A DNA stretch of 64,000 nucleotides, taken from NCBI GenBank assembly GCA_014804485.1, contig JAAUZT010000001.1, positions 5,472 through 69,471 on the forward strand, given 5' to 3'. Below the pieces are notes generated by a model. That model did no database searches. It worked only from the letters and a program-made list of their open reading frames with translations, and had not been told where the DNA came from. Both the position numbers and the translations under genes were made by a program. Each line of letters opens with the position of its first letter. The stretch's first letter is position 1. Below, piece by piece: positions 35,196 through 42,303 of this stretch. Source of the DNA: Lachnospiraceae bacterium (lineage in GTDB: Bacteria > Bacillota > Clostridia > Lachnospirales > Lachnospiraceae).

Positions 35196-35642
35196 TTATA
35201 CGCTGTTTATACGCTTGATATCATATACAAATTGCTTCTGAAAATAAAAAGCGTGATTCTTATCTGAAACCTCTCTCCCATAGATATTAGAATAAATCGG
35301 ATGATATGGCATCGAATCTTTACTTCTCACCTGAATATGCTTACCGTTCGAAGTGTGCACAAACCCATCATAACGAATCAGCTCATCAATTACACTGCTA
35401 ATCTGCGTAATAAATACTGTCTCCTTTGGATTCCCTCTAGAATCACATTTATTTGTTTTTAGTTCTCCATCTTCAAAATCCAAACTTGTACTTGATAAAT
35501 TCATACCTAGAGCAAGCTCTAATAACTGTCCTGTTTTTCCTTTATTGATAATGATCCAATCCATATCAGACGAAGAGAAAAGTTTTCCGAATCTAATATT
35601 GGCTAAAGAATTAAACTTTTCGCATGCTTCCTGTAACCTCAT
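35196..35642 (-). CDS. MutH/Sau3AI-family restriction endonuclease, short form
   Basis: A 148-residue protein. The catalytic block is INKGKTGQLLELALGM followed by LDFEDGELKTNKCDSRGNPK and ETVFITQI. In E. coli MutH the same region reads VELKTIPVDSLGRPLETTF with Asp70, Glu77 and Lys79 binding metal; the matching ELKT is present here. These enzymes nick or cut GATC, agreeing with the Dam- and DpnA-type genes downstream. At 148 residues it is shorter than MutH (229) or Sau3AI (489), so part of the C-terminal DNA-binding lobe may be missing. GGAGG precedes ATG 35642. First gene of the operon. Confidence 0.75.
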   Translation of the reverse strand: MRLQEACEKFNSLANIRFGKLFSSSDMDWIIINKGKTGQLLELALGMNLSSTSLDFEDGELKTNKCDSRGNPKETVFITQISSVIDELIRYDGFVHTSNGKHIQVRSKDSMPYHPIYSNIYGREVSDKNHAFYFQKQFVYDIKRINSV

Positions 35643-35666
35643 TCACTTTCCTCCATAACGTAAAAC

Positions 35667-35704
35667 AGACTGTATTTAGTCGCCCAAATACAGTCTATAT
35701 TATA
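35667..35704 (-). promoter_or_regulatory. Promoter and perfect palindrome ahead of the GATC operon
   Basis: AGACTGTATTT (35667-35677) and AAATACAGTCT (35686-35696) form an 11-bp perfect inverted repeat with an 8-base spacer. A minus-strand TATAAT lies at 35699-35704, immediately upstream, so the palindrome would cover the transcription start. It may be an operator or a hairpin in the 5' leader. Confidence 0.55.
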
Positions 35705-35765
35705 TCACGCACATATAAAAATGTATATATCGCCGTTTTTTGCCGTCAACCGGCTTGGAGCGTCA

Positions 35766-35920
35766 TGATCCACATTCCCGAAGATATGTGCCTAAAAGAC
35801 GCATGGGACGGCGAAGTTGAGATCCATCAGAATGTAAACTCGGGCAGCGTGAAATCGGACTTTATCATGTACATTCCTTCAAAAGCCGAAGACTACTATC
35901 TGCACTTTCGTCAAACATAA
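35766..35920 (+). pseudogene. Short C-terminal gene fragment, unknown family
   Basis: A plus-strand reading, MIHIPEDMCLKDAWDGEVEI then NSGSVKSDFIMYIPSKAEDY and YLHFRQT, ending in a stop at 35920. It has higher GC than its left neighbours and a coding-like pattern, but no ribosome binding site. It overlaps the last codons of the ABC gene by ten bases. Probably the leftover of a gene lost when the restriction-modification operon came in. Confidence 0.3.
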
Positions 35921-37734
35921 TACTGCGCCTGTGCATTCCAAAGCTGTTTGTATAATCCATCCTGCTTCTCAAGTTCATCATGTGATCCATGTTGAACCAC
36001 ATTTCCGTCGTCAAAAACAAGAATGTCCTCGCAGAACCTGCAGGAAGCCAGACGATGAGAAATATAAATTGCAGTTTTCTTTCCGACCATCTTATCAAAT
36101 CCTTCAAATATCTCCGCCTCGGCCTCTGGGTCAAGCGCAGCTGTCGGTTCATCCATAATAACAAAAGACGCATCTTTATAAACCGCTCTTGCAATGGCAA
36201 GCTTCTGCTTCTCGCCGCCCGAAAAAGAAACACCTTCTTCATCATAGTCTTTTCCGACACATGTACTAAGACCGCTTTCCAGCGTTTCAAGTCTTTCCCC
36301 GAGCCCTGCCTTATTCATGGCATCTATGACCAGCGCTTCATCCACTTTACTTCCTGCTGCCACATTCTCGCCAACCGGAAATGCAAATATTTGAAAATCC
36401 TGAAATACAACAGCGAAGAGATTGCAATATTCTTTGTAATCATATTTTCTGATATCAATGCCGTTCACTTTAATGCACCCGTCTGTCACATCGTATAAGC
36501 GGCATAACAGCTTTATAAATGTTGTTTTTCCCGAACCGTTCTTACCCACGATTGCCATTCTTTCTCCTATGACAAACTTTAAGTTGATATTTTTTAATGC
36601 ATAAGTATCAGACCCAGGATACTTGAAGGATACATTGACGAATTCCACAGAAAACTTATTGTCACGGCGTTTTTCCACAGGAATCGTCCCGTCATATTTT
36701 CTTTTTCCAAGCTCTATAAACTCTCTATAGTCCTCTGCATACATGGCTGCCGACTTCAGATGTCCGATTGCCGTAGAAAAAGAATTAATAGAAGAAATAA
36801 AGTGTTCCATGCTGGAAGCATAAGTAACCATATTTCCTATAGTGATTGCTCCCGCATATGCCCTTAGGCCGGCAAACAGATAAATAAACAGGCTGCTAAG
36901 TCCGAAAATCACCTTCTGCAAGAAATTTCTGCGCACGTAGATGTTATTCTGCTGCTTTTCATTTTCCTGAATCATTCCGAAAAGATTTCCCACATCATTA
37001 TTAATCACATTTTCAAAATTCATCACCCGTATGTCCTTCTGCGGCTCTACACCGGATAATAAATCCATATAATACATCTTTTTGTTATATGCCGCGGAGC
37101 TGTCAAAAAATTTCTGCATAGCTTTTCGTGTGCCCCCGACACTTATCCTGCAATTAAAAAATGCTAAAATTCCCAATAATACAAGTATGAAAACAGAGCA
37201 CCACGCTGAACTGGCAAAAGAATTTCTTTCATTATGAACTGTTTTAAACATGGGCACTACAATACAAATAGAGATGATAATGGATAACCCGTGTTTTAAC
37301 ATAAAATACACTCCCATCATCAACCAGCCGCCCACTCCGTAAAATGATTTCTGAAAAGAACGGAAACGAATATCTCTGGCATGCGCATCTTCCAAATACT
37401 CATAATCCATAGTCAGCGCCTTTAGATTTAAATCCCTGCTGGCAAATTCCTTAGGATAATTTATCATTTTTTTACTGAAACTTTCATTTAATCGGCACTG
37501 CAAAACCTCTAAAACAAACTTCGCTCCCATAATGGTTCCGATCATCAGTAATATACCTTTTAAGTCCATACCGCCAAAAGCCGCATCTACGATCATTCCC
37601 AGCAGAACCATAAAAATATAGGGATTCACGGCTTCTAAGACGGCGTTTCCCACACCAATATAAAAGGTTTTCTTTTCCTGTCGATAAACGGCTTTCAACA
37701 AAAACCACAGATTTTCAAAATCTTTCTTCTTCAT
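35911..37734 (-). CDS. ABC exporter half-transporter 2 (membrane plus ATPase domains)
   Basis: A 607-residue protein. Six TM segments (about residues 20-310) precede an ATPase domain with Walker A VGKNGSGKTTF, Q-loop VFQDFQ, signature FSGGEKQKL, Walker B VIMDEPTAALDP and the H-loop YISHRL. It forms a heterodimer with the preceding gene; the start overlaps the previous stop as TAATG, so equal production is expected. Type IV ABC exporters of this kind carry peptides, lipids or drugs. The upstream LytTR/GHKL pair suggests export of, or resistance to, a peptide. All ATPase motifs are intact. Confidence 0.92.
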   Translation of the reverse strand: MKKKDFENLWFLLKAVYRQEKKTFYIGVGNAVLEAVNPYIFMVLLGMIVDAAFGGMDLKGILLMIGTIMGAKFVLEVLQCRLNESFSKKMINYPKEFASRDLNLKALTMDYEYLEDAHARDIRFRSFQKSFYGVGGWLMMGVYFMLKHGLSIIISICIVVPMFKTVHNERNSFASSAWCSVFILVLLGILAFFNCRISVGGTRKAMQKFFDSSAAYNKKMYYMDLLSGVEPQKDIRVMNFENVINNDVGNLFGMIQENEKQQNNIYVRRNFLQKVIFGLSSLFIYLFAGLRAYAGAITIGNMVTYASSMEHFISSINSFSTAIGHLKSAAMYAEDYREFIELGKRKYDGTIPVEKRRDNKFSVEFVNVSFKYPGSDTYALKNINLKFVIGERMAIVGKNGSGKTTFIKLLCRLYDVTDGCIKVNGIDIRKYDYKEYCNLFAVVFQDFQIFAFPVGENVAAGSKVDEALVIDAMNKAGLGERLETLESGLSTCVGKDYDEEGVSFSGGEKQKLAIARAVYKDASFVIMDEPTAALDPEAEAEIFEGFDKMVGKKTAIYISHRLASCRFCEDILVFDDGNVVQHGSHDELEKQDGLYKQLWNAQAQYYV

Positions 37735-39530
37735 TATCCGACCTCCCCTTCCCGATAATATTTACTCTGCATTTCAAAGAGCTCTGCATAGCGGCCGTTC
37801 TTTAATATAAGCTCCTCATGAGTACCCTCTTCGATAATATGAGCCCCTTCCAGTAACGCAATCCTGTCACAGAATCTGGTACTGGATAAGCGATGGGATA
37901 TAAAGACGACGGTGCGGTTCTTAGCCGCCTCTCCATATTTAAGATACAACTCGTTTTCCGCAATCGGGTCCAAAGCAGCCGTTGGCTCGTCCAGAATCAT
38001 GAGCGGTGCCTTTTTATACAATGCTCTCGCAAACAGCAATTTCTGTTTTTCGCCGCCGGAAATATCCGTTGCATTCTCATTTGCCTCCCGGACCATTTTT
38101 GTTTCTCCGCCCTGTGGAAAGCTTTCGTATCGCTCTTCAAATCCTGACAGCTCCAAAACATACTTAAGTCTCTTTGTATCTGTCTGCTCTTGCGCAGAAC
38201 CTGTCAGATTCTCGTCAACCGTTACCGGAAACAGCATAGAATCCTGAAACAGTGCGGATACAAGACTCACATACTCATCTCTGTCATATTCGCTCTGCGG
38301 TATTCCATTCACGAAAATTTCACCTTTTGTCGGTTTATAAAAACCGCACAGTAATTTTACAAAGGTTGTTTTACCTGCGCCGTTTAATCCTATTAACGCA
38401 AGCTTTTCATTGGAATGAATCGTAATATTAATATTACTTAACACCTCCGCATCTTCATCCGGATATCGGAAAGAAACATCCTTAAATGTAACCTCCGCAC
38501 CCTTACTCCTATCAGTATGAAAAAATTCCTTTTCTTCCTTTTCCGGCAGATCCAGCAGTTTTCTGATATAAGTAAGAAATGCATGGATACTATTGAGATT
38601 CTGTACCATATAGACCAATGTAGAAAAGTTGCTCAAAAAGGTCCTGACAAGTCCCACTGAAAAAACAAACTCAGAAACAGATAATCTCCCCTCTGACAGC
38701 AAATATGTCAGGTATCCATAAGAAAACAATTCCGCAATAAATCCGAATCCTAACTCCTTAAATTTTCTAAAAAAATACTGTGTATGTATTTTCCCGTAGA
38801 TACGATCCATGCCGGAAATGGCAGCATCATACTTTTCTAAAAACCAATCCTGCATCTGATAAATACGGATATCTTTTCCGTCACTTCTCTCCATCGCATG
38901 ACGACTGATATATGATACGGCTTTTGTATACCTGGAAAGTTCCTCATGATTTTTACCATGTACATCTCTCACCTGTTTCAGCAGGAAAGCATTGACTCCT
39001 ATTGTTACAATGAGCATCAATACCAGAACCCAATTGACCCGGCAAAGCAATACCCCATATAAAACCGAACTGAAAACAGAAACAATAAGTACCGGCATAG
39101 ACGTTACAGACCAGCGGATTACAAATTCATTTCGAAGCGTATCCCAGACATTTCCCACCAGCTTACGGACATCCTTACTTTCCAACAGATCATAATCAAT
39201 CTTCATAATCTTTTCAAATGACAACTTGTCATAATACAGAGTCAATGACAATCCGTTACGGTACAAATATTGTGTCATACCGGTATCAATTACATTACTG
39301 ATCAGCATTCCCAATGAAACGATGATAATACTCGCCATCAGCGCCTTCAGTGATACTCCGCCCTGCAGTTCGGAAACAATTAACGAGGGTAACCATATTC
39401 CGAGAAATGTTGCCGCCATATTGGGAACCACATCCAAAAACTGGAAATAACATACCCACTTGTTCCACTGCTTTGCACTTTTTAAATGAAATATTATATT
39501 TCTTCCTAATGAATATTTTTTATGATTCAT
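37734..39530 (-). CDS. ABC exporter half-transporter 1 (membrane plus ATPase domains)
   Basis: A 598-residue protein with N-terminal six-helix exporter domain and C-terminal ATPase: Walker A IGLNGAGKTTF, Q-loop LFQDSM, signature ISGGEKQKLL, Walker B MILDEPTAALDP, H-loop FISHRLSS. Its catalytic motifs match consensus as well as those of the partner, so neither site looks degenerate. GAGG precedes ATG 39530. A terminator-like hairpin separates it from the sensor kinase gene, so it probably has its own promoter (A/T-rich sequence near 39580). Substrate unknown. Confidence 0.92.
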   Translation of the reverse strand: MNHKKYSLGRNIIFHLKSAKQWNKWVCYFQFLDVVPNMAATFLGIWLPSLIVSELQGGVSLKALMASIIIVSLGMLISNVIDTGMTQYLYRNGLSLTLYYDKLSFEKIMKIDYDLLESKDVRKLVGNVWDTLRNEFVIRWSVTSMPVLIVSVFSSVLYGVLLCRVNWVLVLMLIVTIGVNAFLLKQVRDVHGKNHEELSRYTKAVSYISRHAMERSDGKDIRIYQMQDWFLEKYDAAISGMDRIYGKIHTQYFFRKFKELGFGFIAELFSYGYLTYLLSEGRLSVSEFVFSVGLVRTFLSNFSTLVYMVQNLNSIHAFLTYIRKLLDLPEKEEKEFFHTDRSKGAEVTFKDVSFRYPDEDAEVLSNINITIHSNEKLALIGLNGAGKTTFVKLLCGFYKPTKGEIFVNGIPQSEYDRDEYVSLVSALFQDSMLFPVTVDENLTGSAQEQTDTKRLKYVLELSGFEERYESFPQGGETKMVREANENATDISGGEKQKLLFARALYKKAPLMILDEPTAALDPIAENELYLKYGEAAKNRTVVFISHRLSSTRFCDRIALLEGAHIIEEGTHEELILKNGRYAELFEMQSKYYREGEVG

Positions 39531-39599
39531 ACGTTTCCTCTTTTCAATTTAGTTGATCCGGATACATGCAAAGCTATTCTATATTAATATTGACATAAA

Positions 39600-39652
39600 A
39601 AAAGCAATTCCGCACGAGTTGTATCTCTACGCGCATGAATTGCATTTTTTAT
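39600..39652 (-). terminator. Terminator between the sensor kinase and ABC exporter genes
   Basis: AAAAAAAGCAATTC and GAATTGCATTTTTT form the arms of a hairpin, GCAATTC/GAATTGC at the base, with A and T runs on both sides. It lies just past the kinase stop and could work in both directions. Confidence 0.55.
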
Positions 39653-40380
39653 AGAAGCGGCAGCATGACCTCCGTTGCAAATACGCCTTCCTCATTCTGC
39701 CTGTTAATAAACCCACCGTATTTCGACGCGATCCTGTCAATTCGGATCAGCCCGAAACCGTGAAGCCCAACTTTTGTCGAAAGATACTGTAATCCCCTTC
39801 TCTTTGCTCTCCCATTCATGGAATTGGTAACAGAAATATATAATTGCTTTTTTACTATATCAATATAGATCCTGATAAAGCTCTCATCTTTATTTACGAT
39901 CTGCATGCATGCTTCCATGGCATTATCTAAGAGATTTCCAATAAGTACAGACAGATCAATCCCGGAAAACGGAACATTCTGCGGCACAATTGCAGTTGCA
40001 TCTACATGAATTCCTTTCTCCTTTATCATGGTGAGTTTGCTGTTCAAAATGGCATCTACCATAACATTCCCTGTCTTGATAACGGTATCAACGGTAGTCA
40101 GATCATCATTTAACATATCAAGATACTGCTTTGCTTCATCGTAACGGCTAAACTCCATATGCGCTTTTAACACTTGGATATGATTATGATAATCATGCCT
40201 CCAGCCACGCATTTTCCGGTACATAGTCTCAACCTCAGCGTAATGCTTGTCAACTAACTCATTTTGAAACCGGCTTATTTTCTGATCTACATACCATGGC
40301 ATCAAAAAAATCCACAACCCGGCATTGATCAAAACTATCGTTATAATGATTATTGCTATTGTTAACCCCATGTCTTTCAC
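39649..40380 (-). CDS. GHKL-type sensor histidine kinase (AgrC/YehU-like, minimal sensor)
   Basis: A 243-residue protein. One N-terminal membrane helix (GLTIAIIIITIVLINAGLWIF) is followed by a helix with the phosphorylated His (RGWRHDYHNHIQVLKAHM, near residue 60). The ATP-binding GHKL domain has IGNLLDNAMEAC (N-box) and KVGLHGFGLIRI (G-box). Ordinary AgrC kinases have six or seven helices; with one helix this protein lacks a large peptide sensor and may need a partner, perhaps the ABC transporter. It overlaps the regulator gene by 4 bases (ATGA). Confidence 0.88.
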   Translation of the reverse strand: MKDMGLTIAIIIITIVLINAGLWIFLMPWYVDQKISRFQNELVDKHYAEVETMYRKMRGWRHDYHNHIQVLKAHMEFSRYDEAKQYLDMLNDDLTTVDTVIKTGNVMVDAILNSKLTMIKEKGIHVDATAIVPQNVPFSGIDLSVLIGNLLDNAMEACMQIVNKDESFIRIYIDIVKKQLYISVTNSMNGRAKRRGLQYLSTKVGLHGFGLIRIDRIASKYGGFINRQNEEGVFATEVMLPLL

Positions 40381-41090
40381 CTCTGCCCGCTTCTATAGTA
40401 TTTCAAAAACTCATGCTGAACATTTTTCATCCGGCCTCTTGCAATCGGAAGATTCTCACCATTATCCAAAATAAGATTTGCATTCTGAATGGCAGAAACA
40501 AACCTCAGATTCACAAGATATGCCCTATGGCATTTAACTGCTTCACCTAACGGATGTACTTGTTTTTCAATATCACCAAAGGATTCTTTCAGACGAATCA
40601 CCTCATCTACTGTATGTATAATACTTCCGTGCCCGGCTGCCTCTACATATAAGACATTATTTATTTGAATACGCCTTACCCCATTTTCGGAATTTAATAT
40701 AAGGCTCTTTACGGTTTCTTCCTCCTCGGACAGCTTATTAAGCGCTTGAAACAGCTTTTCCTTATTCACCGGCTTTATCAAATAGTGAAGAGCTGATACA
40801 TCATAACCATACTGCATATACTCATCATAGCCGGTGACAAAAATAATGGGAATCCTTTTGTCCTCGGAGCGTATTTTTTTCGCCAGTTCCAGACCGCTTA
40901 TTTCACCCATCTCTATATCAAGGACAAGAAGCGCGTAATCCTTGACATCTTCCCATGAGAAAAGAAATTCTTCACTGCTGTCAAAACAGTTGAATTCCAC
41001 TAATACTCTCTTAGCCTCCGCCCATTCTCCTATATACTTTGCAATGATTTCCTGTTCTCTTATTTCATCATCAACAATGGCTATCTTCAT
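40377..41090 (-). CDS. LytTR-family response regulator (AgrA-like)
   Basis: A 237-residue protein. Receiver domain: MKIAIVDDEIREQE, phosphoacceptor in LLVLDIEMGEISGLEL (Asp near residue 59), FVTGYDEYM, and YLIKPVNKEKL. The C-terminal LytTR domain has VLYVEAAGHGSIIHTV, VKCHRAYLVNLRFV and LPIARGRMKNV. It receives phosphate from the kinase encoded 4 bases into its stop codon and likely activates nearby genes such as the ABC exporter. No ribosome site better than the one at 41090 was seen. Confidence 0.92.
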   Translation of the reverse strand: MKIAIVDDEIREQEIIAKYIGEWAEAKRVLVEFNCFDSSEEFLFSWEDVKDYALLVLDIEMGEISGLELAKKIRSEDKRIPIIFVTGYDEYMQYGYDVSALHYLIKPVNKEKLFQALNKLSEEEETVKSLILNSENGVRRIQINNVLYVEAAGHGSIIHTVDEVIRLKESFGDIEKQVHPLGEAVKCHRAYLVNLRFVSAIQNANLILDNGENLPIARGRMKNVQHEFLKYYRSGQR

Positions 41091-41188
41091 GCTAATATCC
41101 TTGCCTTTCTATCAGCCTGATTTCTTCACCCTTAAATGCTTCCGGCTCTATTGGCGCCTTCTCCTGCTTAATCGTCTCTACACCCTTG

Positions 41189-41223
41189 TCTATATTTTAT
41201 TATCTTATTTCAATTAACGCAAC
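41189..41223 (-). promoter_or_regulatory. Promoter-like segment shared with 27793-27827
   Basis: The minus strand reads GTTGCGTTAATTGAAATAAG then ATAATAAAATATAGA, about 100 bases before the response regulator. TTGAAA and TAAAAT or TATAGA could serve as -35 and -10. Its near-duplicate precedes the GNAT pair 13 kb away. Confidence 0.4.
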
Positions 41224-41269
41224 ATAACCCTTATGGACCAGTTAAGACATCAGCCCTCTTAATTTTTAA

Positions 41270-42148
41270 TCACCTCACCAAATCCACGACCAGCTCTGAA
41301 AATATTCCCGAAACACAGATTTCACTTTCGCTGCCAGCAACATTTTCACACTCTGCTGCTTTCCCTTCTTTTACATAATAAACATTACATTTTCTGCCTT
41401 TATTAGTAACATTTACCATATTTTCTTCCGGAATATGAATGATTGCTTTTGCCTTCCACTGGTTTATATCCAATCTTCCTGCAATCTTATCAACCGTAAT
41501 TTCATAATCTGTCTTTGCCGTGAATTCCAAACTTCCACTGCTGTCTGAAATCAAAACCTGCTCTGCATCACCGTCATATTCTAAACGGTTCAGATGAAGA
41601 TTACTTATTGCAAGAAGCTTAACACTGGCTGCAATCTCACAGACATCAGAATATTTATTCGGAAGAATAATCTCAACTGTCAGCGACTCCTCCGCCTCAT
41701 AGCGGCTTAGCTTATTTTTGTTAAGACAAAATACATCAAGCTTGTTTTTCCTGTCATCCAACTTTATCTTAAGCATGGAGTCTATATTCTCAAGAGTTTC
41801 AGAGGCCAGCTTGACATGCAGCTTCTCATCACCTCCTGATGACAGCATGATCGTAGCCGCACTGCCAATATTGACATCAAAATGTTTTTCGCAGTCAATG
41901 TCATAAATTGTTTCACTGGTATACGCAAATGTTTCCGGGGTTTTCTTTGTGACGGAATCCATAAGCAGATCATCTATGGTCGTCTTAAAAATCTCTGCTA
42001 TGATTACCATGTTTTCAACATCCGGTAAACCTTTTCCGGTTTCCCATTTCGTAATCGCCTGCCTTGTAACACCGATTCTCTCGGCAAGCTGCTCCTGTGA
42101 GATACCTTCTTTTTTTCGTATTTCCTTTAATTTTTCAGAAAAATTCAT
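41270..42148 (-). CDS. XRE-family regulator with C-terminal DUF4097-like beta domain
   Basis: A 292-residue protein. The N-terminal HTH (residues 5-65) has LKEIRKKEGISQEQLAERIG, VTRQAITKWETGKGLPDVEN. The C-terminal two thirds consist of repeated short beta strands (LTVEIILPNKYSDVCEIAAS, VLISDSSGSLEFTAKT), a pattern like the adhesin-like DUF4097 repeats. It lies 155 bases downstream of the FtsX-type permease on the same strand and probably regulates it. No TM helix, so it is a soluble regulator. The ligand sensed by the beta domain is unknown. Confidence 0.85.
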   Translation of the reverse strand: MNFSEKLKEIRKKEGISQEQLAERIGVTRQAITKWETGKGLPDVENMVIIAEIFKTTIDDLLMDSVTKKTPETFAYTSETIYDIDCEKHFDVNIGSAATIMLSSGGDEKLHVKLASETLENIDSMLKIKLDDRKNKLDVFCLNKNKLSRYEAEESLTVEIILPNKYSDVCEIAASVKLLAISNLHLNRLEYDGDAEQVLISDSSGSLEFTAKTDYEITVDKIAGRLDINQWKAKAIIHIPEENMVNVTNKGRKCNVYYVKEGKAAECENVAGSESEICVSGIFSELVVDLVR

Positions 42149-42249
42149 ACTAGCGCTCCTTCCTCAATGCACATTCTTCTGCATGAACTATTTCAGAAGA
42201 ATCTCCTAAAAGTGATTCTTCAAGACGAACTTTGCCTGTCTTACGATAC

Positions 42250-42294
42250 TTAGATTTTCTTAGACGGTATCCGTTGACTCCTCAGAAAATCATT
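42250..42294. repeat. Hairpin related to the one at 48479-48522
   Basis: TTAGATTTTCTTAG and CTCAGAAAATCA flank a short centre (ACGGTATCCGTTGACTC). The arms GATTTTCT/AGAAAATC are shared with the hairpin in the iorA-iorB gap. It lies between the permease and XRE genes and may act as a terminator or processing site. Confidence 0.45.
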
Positions 42295-42303
42295 TCGTCT
42301 TTT

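Noticed and set aside
35624..35920. A 98-codon plus-strand gene across the restriction operon promoter
   Set aside because: The first half overlaps the minus-strand promoter and palindrome and has no coding character; only the last 50 codons look like a fragment.
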